DNA from: Malania oleifera
Taxonomy: Eukaryota > Streptophyta > Magnoliopsida > Santalales > Ximeniaceae
Direction of reading: 5' to 3'
NCBI RefSeq assembly: GCF_029873635.1
Contig: NC_080425.1
Span: 40,861,390 to 40,925,389, forward strand
Length of the DNA stretch: 64,000 nucleotides
In this document: positions 21,694-34,015 of the stretch, piece by piece
How the letters are laid out: each line of letters starts with the position of its first letter
Numbering within the stretch: the stretch's first letter is position 1
Notes under the pieces: generated by a model
What the model was told of the DNA's origin: nothing
What the model saw: the letters and a program-made list of their open reading frames with translations, nothing else
Databases searched by the model: none
Made by a program: the position numbers and the translations under genes

Positions 21694-23672
21694 TGTAATG
21701 ACCCAAAAAATGTATATACGATTAAAGCATAATAATAATAAAATAAAAATGATCATTAAGTTAATATTAACACAAAGATATTTCTCTGTTAGGATATTTG
21801 ATTCCATGATTAATGTCTAAGAAAGACCTTGTCTAAACGAGTGCACAGAAACCATTGCGAGTTAATCACTCCCTAGAGGTTGGTCTGATCAAAATAGAAT
21901 TTTATAAGACAAACAGAGGTAGAGGATGTAATGATTTAAAAAGTAAATTAATTAATTAAGTAAATTAATTAATTTAGTAAATTAATTAAAAATTAATTAA
22001 ATGGAGTGTCGGTAAGCACTCCCATTTTTTTTTCCCCCACATGTATCCGCATCTGCATCCCATACCTCCCATCAAAAGCACATCTCATGCTCATTCATTT
22101 ATTTAAAAAAAAAATTAAAATTTCACCCCCTCCCCACACTTTTATAAATTACATTTTCTTTTCCAAAATTTCCCTATAAATAGGAAACTCTCAACCTTCA
22201 TTTTTCATAAAAAATTTTCAAAGGAAGAGAATGATTAATGAGTGAAAAAATTAATAATAGAGAGAGAATTTTTGTTATACTTAAAATTCTCACTCACCCA
22301 CTATTTCCAATCACATTTTCAAAGATATTCATTGTGACCGTCTCACAATGTTAAGTAAGAGTAAGTAAATTTTGATTATGTTATTATTTTTCATAAAAAA
22401 TTTTTAAGTTTATTTTTACGCATATTTAATTATACCAGTTTTATCTTTAATATACTTATGTTTATTTTTGAATTAAGAAATATTTTAAACCCTTCGGGTA
22501 TTTTACAGTATTAATTTCTATTTAAGAAAATATTTTTAACACGAAAATCGTGTGACGTGAGTTTATTTTTACATTACATATTTCACGAAAATATGAAAAA
22601 AGATGATATAAGTCTATTTTTATGTTGCGTATTTCACAAAAATAAGAGGAAAAATAAAATTTTCATGATATAATTTTTATTACATAAATTATATAATAAG
22701 ATGTTTTCAAAACCCTTTATGGTTCAGAAGATACATAAAATTACAAATGCTCGGTACCATAGCCAAAAGTTTAAACGGATTTAAGTGCACCCGCACCATT
22801 TACAAAGTGGTTATATATGGCAGTGGATTTCTCTTAAATACATACTTGGTTCCGGGTCAGGTCTTAATAGGAAAAATCTCACTTAATGATGATGTACGTT
22901 GACTTATTTTGGCCGGTCAGCCAATTAAGTCCAATTTTCGAACCACACAACCTTATCATGGGGGTAGACATAACTTACATATAACAGGTCTAAGGGTGAT
23001 TTTTACAGTATATGTATATACATATTTAATTATGTATACAGAACTATTGATGATTTGAAAAAATATATATATATTTATGTGAACAGGGTCATTTTTGTGC
23101 TTAAATGATAATCTAAATTGAAGGAAACATATAACGACAAGTATACATATATATATAATTTAGTATTATAGTTATATTTTTAAAGTGAACAAGTTCAATT
23201 TAACAGTTGCAGTGTATAGTTATAAAATTTTATTGCTATAATTGATATTAAAAGTTTTATGCAAAAAATTTTAAATTTATATTTTTTTTAAATGCAATAT
23301 TGAAGTTTCAATATTAAATGTTATTTTATAAAACTATAATATTATGAAAACTCATTTTGGCCACATTCTAATAATAATCTCATTCCCAATCATTATTTTA
23401 CATTTCAGATAATTCTAAAGAGTGTACCAAAAATCTGGTATAACAAGTGCATGGGTGGGAATAGTGAAAGCAGAGTAGAATAAAAATTTAGCATAAATAT
23501 AATTTTAGAATAAATTTGTGTATTTTAGAATTTTAAGAATGTTAATTTTAATAGTCGAAATATATATATGTAATAAAACTAATTAGTGTTATGGTAATAA
23601 AAATAATTTAGATTTATTTGCTTCTACTGAAAAATTTATATTTAGGAATCCACTCGGATTTGGGTCCTTACA
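21694..23672 (+). repeat. 5' LTR, about 1.98 kb, of the non-autonomous element
   Basis: Starts TGTAATGACCC and ends GTCCTTACA before the PBS. Closely related along its length to 27302-29225 and to the solo LTR at 37838-40296. It lacks the ttactgag part of the shared LTR block that its 3' partner retains. Confidence 0.9.
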
Positions 23673-23944
23673 ATTGGTATCAGAGCCTAAGATATAGGTT
23701 CTGCAGACTCTAACAAATAACTCTTACCAGATCTTAAGCATAAAACATGATTTGGGTAGGATTTGGTAGTTTCAGATATTTTTTTTAGTCTTTTATATTA
23801 TTATGCGTTAACAATAGATTTATGATTTTAAAATAACATTTGATCATTATTTAAGAATGAATCCTAAAGATAGTAACATTTGAGGAAATGAGATTAACGT
23901 GAAGGCTCTCAATGATAAGTAACAATCTATATTCTTTAAGAAAA

Positions 23945-24274
23945 ATGGTAATATTATTGAAAACATGTCAATTAGTTAAAATATATTATGTTTGTAGAAA
24001 TGCATACACATGATCCATAATTAATTTTTAAATTAGGTACATCAACAAACAAAAATTTCATATTCGTAATATATAAATATAAAAATATAATAATATTCTA
24101 GGTTTATTTATTTTCGTTGTTATTACTTTATTTTCGCTCTAAATATTTACAGGAAGTAGCACCTTAGACCCTACTGGGTTTGAAGGTGCTACACATATAA
24201 ATAAATATGAACAAATGGTTTGTTCTAATTTTTGACTCTACTCAAAAATTTCTTAGCATGTGCAAGTTAAATAA

Positions 24275-24305
<31 letters not shown>

Positions 24306-25450
24306 CGTATATATATTTTCTTTAATTATATATTAAATTCCCATCGAGTATCTAAGTTTGATTTAAGAGTACATTGAAGAAATCTTTAATTGTAATTTTA
24401 TAAAAAATCAAAAAAATTAATTTTACTGTATTATATTTAAATTTAAGAAAAAACGAGAATAATATAGGGTATATATTTTTAGCCTTATTTATTATTTGCA
24501 AGCCAATTATTTACTTTCAAGCACTGTCCTACTATAATAATAATACTTTAATATTTGGAAGTGAAAATGCCCATATGTGGTGAAGCTTGGGAATCTTTCT
24601 TAATAAATGATTGCATAATAGCTTGGAATGTCTTCTTTATGAATGTGGTCAAGTCGAAGAAAAGAACAAGCCTGGTGTGGAATTTTAAAAGATGGCAATG
24701 GGCTTGGATTAAGGCTATATAAAATTGATTGAACCTGAATGCAAACTAATGCATATTTAAACAATTATTTACTTAAATCCAATATTTTTATAATCATCCG
24801 ATTTGATTCAATTCCCTAGCCTATTGTTATGAATCTGAGAATTGACCATGAATCTTTCTCTAGTTTTATGGCTTCTCATTTAATCAACAATCAAATCTAA
24901 TCCAAATCCAACAAATACGGTTTGTTCAACACAACTATTTAAAAAAAAAAGTATTATTATGGGCACACTTCAATTAGTTTAAATATATTATTTTGGAAAC
25001 ACGTTCACATATATTGATGATCCATAATTAATTTTTAAATTAGGTACATCAATAAATTAAAATTTCATATTCGTAATCTAACCAAATGTATAAATATAAT
25101 AATATAATGATTTTCGAGGTTTATTTATTTTTGTTGTTATTATTTTATTTTCGCTTAAAATATTTACAAGAAGTAGCACCTTAAACCCTATTGAGTTTGG
25201 AGATTCTACACATACAAATAAATGTAAACAAATGGACTGTTATGAAATCTGACTTTGTCCAAAATTCCTTTGCATGTACAAGATGGATATGAATATGCAT
25301 TTTTACATTGCATATTCAATTCTCATGAAAATATTCAAGTTTGATTTAGGAATATAAATTTTGACGAAATCTTTAATTTTAATTTTATATTAGTTTATAA
25401 GGAATTAAATACAATTTAAATGTTACTATATTATATTTAACTTCAAATAA
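23945..25450. repeat. Pair of about 500-bp direct repeats
   Basis: About 23945-24455 and 24950-25450 align along their length. Shared landmarks are gatccataattaatttttaaattaggtac..., gtagcacctta(g/a)accctactgggttt-type sequence and catgtacaagat-type sequence. Roughly 500 bp of unrelated DNA lies between. They could be LTR-like ends of a small non-autonomous insertion or an internal duplication; TG...CA ends and target duplications are not clear. Confidence 0.65.
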
Positions 25451-25599
25451 AAATTCAAGTTCATCATTCAATTATTGTAGGTTTCTTCTTCCAAGATAGT
25501 TAAGGAAATTAACCAGCCTGACCAGGGTTGTTCGCTGTAGTATATATTAGAGTAGAGCTCCTTATACAAAAATGTACATAGGTGGCTCGAAGTAACTTA

Positions 25600-25793
25600 A
25601 TAATAATAAATAAATAAATAAAGTCTTATGGGTTGGAATCATCGGCTGTAGCTCACTTACCCCCGAAGTAAGACCAGGGCATGAGACCACTTAGGCAACG
25701 TGGGGGGGGGGGGAGATTCGAAACTGTGACCTCATGGAGGCACGACCGGCCACCTACCACTAGGGCACCCACCTAAGTGGTGACCTAAGGATG
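25600..25793 (-). mobile_element. tRNA-derived SINE candidate
   Basis: Read on the - strand, tgccctagtggtagg resembles a tRNA-type A box. About 35 bases later, agtttcgaatc resembles a B box, and a tail ending in tttatttatttatttattattatt follows. That is the layout of a plant SINE with an internal RNA polymerase III promoter. A G12 run follows the B box. A target duplication was not found, and both boxes carry mismatches, so it is an old copy. Confidence 0.55.
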
Positions 25794-25861
25794 AGATTAA
25801 TTATAGTCAAAGTATTAATAAAGATGTAGAAACATGAACAGAACCTTGATTCCATGAATTT

Positions 25862-26118
25862 GCAATGCGCGTAGCTCACTCGATTTCAGCAGCACGCGTC
25901 GCTTTCTCTTGATTTTCGAGACACACATCGCTCTCCCTTGATTTTCGTAAAACGCGTCGCTTGTGGCACGCGTCGCTCTCTCTTGATTCTTGTTACACAC
26001 ATCGCTCTCTCTCGATTTTTACAAAATGCGTTGCATGCTTGATATCCGTGACACGCATCGCTCTCTCTTAATTCTCCTGGCACACATCACTCTCTCTCTC
26101 GATTTCCATGACACGCGG
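25862..26118. repeat. Tandem array of about 30-bp units ahead of a TATA box
   Basis: About eight imperfect units of the form cacgcgtcgctctctcttgattttcg, with cacgcg-type and cacaca-type units partly alternating. The array ends about 10 bp before a TATA element (26127). Repeated short units just upstream of a TATA box are typical of enhancer subrepeats in an LTR U3 region. Confidence 0.85.
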
Positions 26119-26126
26119 TCATTCAC

Positions 26127-26136
26127 CTATAAAAGG
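26127..26136 (+). promoter_or_regulatory. TATA box downstream of the tandem array
   Basis: ctataaaagg is a near-ideal plant TATA element. It directly follows the cacgcgtcgctctc array, so it probably belongs to the promoter of an LTR or LTR-like segment nested in the element. Confidence 0.55.
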
Positions 26137-27284
26137 GGCATGCCCTCCTCGAACTCTAAGTATGACAACCTTCTTCCATCTTGAAAAACTTCATTTTGGT
26201 TCGCAGATATTAGTTCTTCACAACTTTCGTCTTAGTAGTCTCATTGCTCACTTCATTTAACTAAAAGTGTTTTCAAATCACCCAACTCCCTAGTTTGTTG
26301 AAAGCAGCACTAGATCGTTAATTCAAAGGTGGAAACCCAGTGAGAAACAGCTGGGGATTCTAAAGGAGGCCCTCCGCAGCAGTAAAGGGGAACTCCCTTT
26401 TATGGAGCGGACTATCTTGCTTTCAGTACAACTCCGATTATATGGTCCGATCGAGCCGAAGAATGTACGCTTCTAGTTCGAAACCGTAGGCGTAGGCAAG
26501 GATTGGTTGAAGAGGCCACCACTTCAACTATTGTCCCACCAGTTATCCATCTTACCTCCTCTACCACTACCGCACCGAGCAGTGCTGCCACTACCCTATC
26601 AACAATATTCCATCTATGAAGCTTACAACTGTCATCACTTCAATAAGCCCTAACCCTTACAATGTCAACACCGCAGTCACCGCACTAAGGGCTTCTGATG
26701 ATGCTGGTCTATCCCACCACTGTCAACAGCTCTAATACGTGTTAGGACTCGTGTATGGGCAACTGATGGCTCGTTATGAGCATCCCCACCAGAGGCAACA
26801 AGGGGAAGAGGGCAACTTTTCTTCCCTTGTCAAACAAACGCGCGTTCTCTCCCTTTTTTAGACCTAAGCCAACGACATTGCAAGAGTTCAACGCCTCTAA
26901 GAAAGAACCTAGGCAGATAGGAGTGACATCGCTAGCACTGCAATAGATGTTGACGTTGAGCTAAGGCACTAAGTTGGGCACACACATGAGGGAGAAGGGC
27001 CAAATTTATTTTATTTTATTTTATGTTTTTTTTAAAAAAATTTATTTGTAATTTATGAGATATGTATAAATAAGTATATATATATATATATATTAAAAAA
27101 ATTTCCTTCAATCATTTTTCACATTTTATGAGTTCTTCCACTTCAACCCCTATTAGACCAACGATTCTCACTTCAGTCTCCCAGCTGCCAAATTGGTCCT
27201 ATAATAAGACTTAATCAAATCTTTCAAACCAATAGCGCAAATACAATATTCATTTTAAATTAGCAAATTTCGAGAACAAAATTT
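26137..27284 (+). other. Unassigned interior downstream of the TATA box
   Basis: GC-richer than its surroundings (26300-26990), with proline/threonine-rich but interrupted readings (for example around 26510-26720). It resembles the leader or spacer of another LTR retrotransposon. No conserved domain was recognised. It ends in AT-rich DNA, an (AT)n tract near 27080 and the purine tract of the enclosing element. Confidence 0.4.
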
Positions 27285-27301
27285 TTATGAGGAGAGGAGA
27301 A

Positions 27302-28749
27302 TGTAATGAGCCCAAAAATGTATATACGATCAAAGCATAATAATAATAATAATATAAAAATAAAAATGGTCATTAAGTTAATATTAATACGAAGATGTTT
27401 CTCTGTTAGAATCTTGATTTCATGATTGATGTCTAAGAAAGACCTTGTCTAAGCGAGTACTCAGAGACCATTGCGGTTTAGTCGCTTCCTAGAGGCTGGC
27501 CAGGTTAAAATAAAATTTCATAAGATAAAAAGAATAGACACAAAGGATGTAATGATTTCAAAAAAAGTTAATTAATTAAGTAAATTAATTAAAACCTAAT
27601 TAAATGGGTGTATCGGCAAGCACTCTCATTTTTTTTTGTTTCCCCCAAATATATCCCCATCCTTATCCCATACCTCTCCTCCCAAGCTCATCTCATGTCC
27701 ATTCATTTATTTTTAAAAAATTATAATTTCACTATTCTCCCCACACTTAAATAAATTTCATTTTCTTCCCTAAAATTTTCCTATAAATAGAAAGTTTTCA
27801 ACATTCTTTTTTCACAAAAAAAAAAAAAATCCAAAGGAAGAGAAGGATTAGTGAGTGAAATAATTAGTGGTGGACGGAGAATTTTTGTTATACTTAAAAT
27901 TCTCACTCACCGATTCTTTTCGATCTCATTTTCAGAGATATTCGTTGTGACCGTCTCACAAGGTTAAGTAAGAGTAAGTAGATTTTGATTATGTTAATTA
28001 TTTTTCATAAAATTTTCTTGAATTTATTTTTATGCATATTTAATTATACCAGTTTTATCTTTAATATACTTGCATTTATTTTTGAGTTAAGAAATGTTCT
28101 AAACCCCTCAAGTATTTTACAGTATTAATTTATATTCAAGAAAATATTTTAAACACGAAAATCGTGTGACATGAGTTTATTTTTACATTGCATATGTCAC
28201 AAAAATACAAGTAAAGATGATATGAGTTTATTTTTACATTGTGTATTTCACAAAAATATGAGTAAAAATAAAATATTTATAATCTTATTTTAATTGCATA
28301 AATTATATAATAAGATGTTTTCAAAACCCCTTATGGCTCAGGGGATATAGAAAATTACAAATGTTCGGTATCGTAACCTAAAGTTTAAACGAATCAGAAT
28401 GCACCCACACTGTTTAAAGAGTGGTTATATATGGTAGTGAATTTCTCTTGAGTGCACACCTGATTCCGGACCAGTACTTTAATAGGGAAAATCTCACTTA
28501 ATGATGATGTACGCTGACTTAGTTTGACCAGTCAGCCAGTTAAATCCAGTCTTCGAACCACACAACTTTGTCATAAAGGTAAACATGACTTACGGATAAC
28601 ATGCCTAAAGGTAGTTTTTACAGTATATGTATATACATATTTAATTATGTGTACAGAGCTATTGATGATTTGAAGGAAAAATATATGTTTATGTGAATAG
28701 AGTCATTTTTGTGCCTAAATGATAATCTGAAGGAAACGTATAAGAAAAA

Positions 28750-28797
<48 letters not shown>

Positions 28798-29225
28798 GTA
28801 TTATAGTTACATTTTTAAAATGAACAAGTTCAATTTAACAATTGCGGTGTATAGTTATAAAATTTCACTACTATAGTTGATGTTAAAAGTTTTATGCAAT
28901 TTTTTTAAAATTTTCATTTATTTTAAATGCAGTCTTGAAGTTTCAATATTAAATGTTATTTTACGAAATTATATTATTGTGAAAACTCATTTTGACCACA
29001 CACTAATAATAATCTTATTTACTTACTGAGCATCGTCTCACCCCAATCATTATTTTACATTTCAGATAATTATGAAGAGTGTACCAGAAATCTGTCGTAA
29101 CAAGTGTATGAGCAGGAATAAAAATAGTAGAGTAAAATAAAAATTTAGCATAATATAATTTTAGAATATGTTTGCGTATTTTAGAATTTTAAGAATGTTA
29201 ATTTTAATAGTCGAAATATATATAT
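27302..29225 (+). repeat. 3' LTR of the non-autonomous element, right end missing
   Basis: Starts TGTAATGAGCCC after the purine tract and follows the 5' LTR to tcgaaatatatatat near 29225. The last roughly 95 bp present in the 5' copy are replaced by unrelated Ty3/gypsy sequence. It carries the acttactgagcatcgtctcacccc...tttcag block at 29021-29065 and an (AT)n microsatellite at about 28750-28790. Confidence 0.88.
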
Positions 29226-31796
29226 TGATATGAACCAACAAACTCCAATTGCACAGGATGATCTGCACATGCTAAGCGGACCCATCACAAGAGTTAGAGC
29301 CAAGAAGGTCAAGGAGGCTACGTAAGGACTAATTAAGAAGTTTCTTGAGCAAGAGTCAATTAGGGTCATGGACACTAAAGAAAAAAACTTTCTTGAGGAC
29401 CCTAAGATGGTAAATTGTCTAAAGACATGTGAAGGTGGAACCTTAGGCCAATATGGGTTGTTTGGGGAATTTTTATTATTTTAATTAAAGTATAAGCTAA
29501 ATAGTGGAACAATTGTGTCAATTAAGCATGACATGTGACTTGCACATGTTTCATTAAATGACATGGCACATGGCATGTGACTTGCATATGTTTCATTAAA
29601 TGACATGACATGCTTAAAGTTATGTGGGGCTTTTTTATTGGTCAGATTAATGTCATAACCTATTTTTATTTGCCAAACTGATGTCATGGGTTTGTTTTAT
29701 TTCTATAAGTAGCCAACTCTCTATTGTACTGAAAAAGGGATATTTTTGGCTGAAAACAATTTCAAGTGAGGTTTATTTCTCTTCAAGTACTTCATTAAAC
29801 TTTCATCGAACTTATCAAAGGTGTTACCTTTATAGCGTTCATCCATTAATTTGACATTCTTGGTTTGTGGTTCACGTCAAGCAATAGGTCAAGGATCCAC
29901 TACCATGTCGAATCTTATTTTGGGTTTTGGGTTTTGATAAATCTGATTTGAGGTCTCCAGACGTTCATTCTTGGGGTTCCGCATGATTTGGTATTAGAGT
30001 CTTGGTTCAAATCAGGTTCTATCTATCTTATTTTTCTTGTTTTCTTTCGAAAATTCTTTTATCTTATAATCATTTATCCTTATTTCATATTCTTCTATCA
30101 TCCAATTTACCTATTTTGTTTTCTTGTTTTCGAAATTTTCCATCTCTTCTTTAATATCATCCATCATCAAGATTGAATCTTTTGTGGTTAGAAATTGCAA
30201 GAAACACAGCAAGGCCAATTAGAGCACCAAAAAAAAAAAAAAAAGCCATTTTGTCCATTCAAAAAAGAAAGAAAGAAAGAGAAAACGTAGTATTTTGCAT
30301 TAAAAAAAAAAAAAAAAAGATGCAAAAGCTTGCAGGTTTGTGCAATTTGTGACCGCACTTAACTTGGATTTTCCTTTGGCTTTATCTTAGTCCATTCTAA
30401 AATCTATTTGATTTATTATTCGGATTTGTATTTAAATATATTCTTGGTCGAGTTGGTTATTTTGTTCCATTGAATTTCTTTTGATTTCGTTTGCGTTATT
30501 GTTTTCTTAACTTCTTTTTGTCTTTCCTTCATTATTTTGTGTCCTGATTTAGTTGTTCTATTGTTATTTTCATTGATATCTTGTTTCTAATTCATTGATT
30601 CAATTTTTGTGTTTGGTTGAACTATTGGTTTGTTTGGGATTAGTTCATTAAAGAACTAAAAGAGAAATCCTGAGTGGTAAGAGGCATGAGTGCTCGTATC
30701 ATAGGGAAAAGGCAAAAAAAAAAAGTGTCAAAACACGAGCGTTGAGTGTCATTGTTTGTAGGTAAACACGTAAGGGAGTGAGTGAGGAATTTTTTTCTCT
30801 CTAATATCCTTTTTGCAGATTTGAAATCATGAGTAGAAAGGCGATTGGCGCTGAAACTTCCAACAAGGGTAGTGAGAATGAGAACCTTCCACAAGACTCA
30901 TTCTTCACCTTGCAAGCCATTCAACAGCAGTTTGAAAGACTCAATATGGTTTTTAGGGAGTTTAGAGATAAATTGGATAGACAAGACGCTGCAATTGATA
31001 GACTGAGAAAAGGGCAATCCAATGAAAGGCGGTGAAGGCCACATACTCCTCTGATTGCTAAATTTGAACACGATATAGGTAGCAATGATGCAAGTGATGG
31101 CGAACATAATGGTATGGGTAGATTTGCTTATCGAGGTCCTAGGCAAGAGCAGCAACTCGGTGGAAGCCAAGGGGTGGAGATAACATCGATAGAAACATCG
31201 GAAGCATCAAAATGAAGATTCACCTTTTTCAAGGGAAAAATAACCTGGATGTATACCTCGAATGGGAGAGGAAGGTTGAGCTCATTTTTTAGTGTCATAA
31301 CTACTCTGAAGAAAAGAATGTGAAATTGGCAGTTGTGGAGTTCACTAACTATGCACTGGTATGGTGGGATCAAATTCTTCTTAAAAGGCATAGAAACATG
31401 GAAAGGCCTATTGAGACGTGGGCTGAAATGAAGGCGGCAATGAGGAGGCGATTTGTACCAAACCACTACTACCGAGACTTACACCAACATCTTCAAAGCC
31501 TTACCCAAGGTACCAAAAGTGTGGAAGACTACCAAAAGGAGATGGAGATGACTATGATTCAGGCAAATATTGAGGAAGATAGAGAAGCTACAATTGCATG
31601 ATTCTTACGTGGGTTTAACCAGGAAACTATTAACATAGTGGAGCTGTAGCACTATGTGGAGTTAGAGGAGATGGTGCATATGGCAATGAAAGTAAAGAGG
31701 CTATTCAAACACAAGGGTGGAAACAAGCATGCTACAAAAACTTCGGCTTCCCATTCCACATGAAAACCGAATTGGGGGAAATCAAACTAAGAATGG
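29226..31796 (+). mobile_element. Second Ty3/gypsy family: pol end, LTR, PBS and gag in series
   Basis: 29245-29450 reads like the end of a Ty3/gypsy polyprotein (GPITRVRAKKVKEAT). About 29400-29983 behaves as an LTR: it contains TATA-like tataagtagcc near 29704 and ends gca. A degenerate PBS, tggtattagagtc, begins at 29989. A gag region follows at 30829-31790, with VVEFTNYALVWWDQ, MRRRFVPNHYYRDLHQHLQS, LTQGTKSVEDYQKEME and MIQANIEEDREATIA, the Retrotrans_gag domain of plant Ty3/gypsy. It is broken and is cut at 31797 by the next element. The pol end before, and PBS plus gag after, a single LTR suggests tandem copies sharing an LTR. Confidence 0.75.
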
Positions 31797-34015
31797 TGTA
31801 ACACCCCGACCCGCCATATGGGCTTGGGGTGCTACTTTAGTGACATCTGTGTATTTGATACCGTATTCATTACATAAATGTAGCAGAAGAAAACAAAATA
31901 GTCTTCATAATCCATTACCAGAGTTCTATCTTACTAATATACATCAGAGTCTCTTGATGCTCATAATACAAACCGTGGTACAATACCAAAACTAATTCAG
32001 TCTATACACCCATATTACATACTTAGGGGCTTCAAACCCAACTTAAATACAGTAGAGTTCTTACTAACATTCACAAAAACTAACTAGCTATCACCCCACC
32101 TCGGAGTTCACTAAACTCGACCTCGAGATAGTCTTGAAAAGATAATTTGTATATTGGGGTGAGACACTTCTTAGTAAGGCAGATTAAGTTAACATCAGCA
32201 TGTGGTCAACATGCATTTAGTGTTTATAGAAAACATCTACCCTTCATTTAACCGAAAATAGCTATTTTACATTGTACTCACTTTACTCAATTGAAAATAC
32301 TCGTCTCGTTTCCATAATATGAACAGTTTAGTAAATAAATAACATCATTTACATAAATCTACAAACATGCATAAAATACATTCCCTGCGACTAAACACCA
32401 TTTACTTCCCCCATAGTACGGGTTGTGCGGCTCGAAGGCTGGACTTAGTCCTAGGGGATCAACCAAGACTAAGTCAAATCATATGTCTGCTAATACACCT
32501 GCAGGCATCTGCAACCCAATTGCAGGTCTGATTACCTTACCACTTTCTGATCTGGACTTCCAAGGAAGGTACCACCTCTCCGTAGGCTAATCGGCTAAAA
32601 TCACCCTTCACTTCTATCTATAGTGTGAATGCACATGGTCAATTATTGAATCTCTAGCAACGGTACCGTGCTCATAATACAACTGGTCCTCAGGGTTCCT
32701 AAAGCATATAATGCAATTGAAGTAATGAAAATTGTAGTTCAAACTTATTTCGTATAAAACCTGTTATATTATAAAACCCGGCGCTCGACCATTATATACA
32801 ACTTGGCTCACAGCATCTAAACAAAATCCCGGCCCCTAACTGTCATATAAAACTCGGCTCACAGCCGCTAAACATATCTTAGCCCTCAGCCGTCATATAA
32901 AACTCGGCTCACAGTCGCTAAATAAATCCAAGCTCCCGGCCGTCATGTAAAACTCGACCTATAACCATCATATCAAATCCCTGTATTTTTCACAAACAGT
33001 TCCAGTATTTCGTAAATATTCACAAACTTGGTTATACCATAACTCCCAAAATAACATTCACCCACCACGCTATTTCAGTATTTAAACGTAGTCCATAAAT
33101 AATCAACAAATACCTTATAATATATTTAATTGTTAAACAACCATTCACTGTCCATATTATTCAAAATACCATATCATATATCCTAGGTTTGAAAAGTCCA
33201 TTTTGAACGGTTGGTTTTCGAAATAATAATTGAAAATATAAATATACATATATACGAAGCAATCTGATCGGTTCAACTTTAATAAAATTCTGACTTAACT
33301 TAATCCCCTTACCTATTTAGTGAGAGAGTTTCTACAATGCTCTTAAAGCCCACCCTACGGTGATACAAAGCCCAAAATACTGAAAACACATTTCCCCAAT
33401 TTAATCAACTCAAATTGCAGATTAGCAACCATTAAACATCCCTAGGCCTATGCACCCCATTTAACTAGTTATATGCTAGGCAGATAGCCCATTTCTACCC
33501 TTACCTCAACTTTGGGGTGATGCTTGGAAAGACCTAGTTCAAAAATCTACTCCGCTAGACTTGTAGAGAAACACCCATAGATCATCGTGGTAACTTCTGA
33601 TCGTCGATTCGGGTGATGAACGACAAAGAATCGTAGAGAGAAGGGGTGGGGGCAAATTCCTAGAAAGAGAGAGAGATATATTTTTTTGATTTCTTAATCA
33701 AGAAGTAATTCCAAAGCTATTTATAGGTCATTGACCCGGTCGCATTAGTCGATGAAATGGAGCCTTTGTTGACAAGTTTCAAAAGGATGTTCGTCGATGA
33801 AAGGAAGGTTTCGTTGACAAACCTGAAGCCTAAAATTTCCTATCATTTGGGATCTCTTCATCGATGACGCCTGAACTTCGTCAACGAACCACAGAAGGGT
33901 ATTAGTCGATGAAAATAGGGGATTCGTCGATGAACCCCACTGCTTTGTCCTTTTTAAATTTCCCTTTCTTCCTTTCTTATTCATTTCTTTTATTTTCTGG
34001 GTTCGGGTTTCTACA
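31797..34015 (-). repeat. 3' LTR of the Tekay chromovirus, 2.2 kb
   Basis: On the + strand it begins TGTAACACCCCGACCC and ends GGGTTTCTACA. On the - strand the purine tract AAGGAGGGGAGAT lies immediately before it. It contains about four tandem 58-bp units with actcggctcacagccgctaaa (32770-32970), the shared TTACTAAG...GTCTCACCCC block (32133-32180, - strand) and tcgtcgatgaa repeats near 33740-33930. Confidence 0.9.

Larger units (their letters stand above)
21694..29225 (+). mobile_element. Non-autonomous Tekay-like LTR retrotransposon without gag-pol
   Basis: A complete 5' LTR (21694-23672), a PBS (tggtatcagagcc from 23675), a 3.6 kb interior and a 3' LTR copy (27302 to about 29225) give the layout of an LTR element. 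The purine tract gaggagaggagaa precedes the 3' LTR, and a sequence like aatttcgagaacaaaattt just before it resembles the end of Tekay chromovirus polyproteins. No gag, protease, RT or integrase motif was found inside. The interior instead holds a 500-bp direct repeat pair, a SINE, a tandem array and a TATA-bearing segment. The 3' LTR lacks roughly the last 95 bp and abuts another Ty3/gypsy element. This is a LARD-like derivative. Confidence 0.82.

Noticed and set aside
25700-25793. Possible tRNA gene
   Set aside because: A- and B-box-like motifs are present but there is no cloverleaf (no acceptor stem pairing or anticodon arm seen), and a T-rich tail follows; read as a SINE.
25862-26118. Short regular repeats resembling a CRISPR array
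   Set aside because: Units are contiguous, with no unique spacers, imperfect, and in a plant genome ahead of a TATA box; a tandem array.
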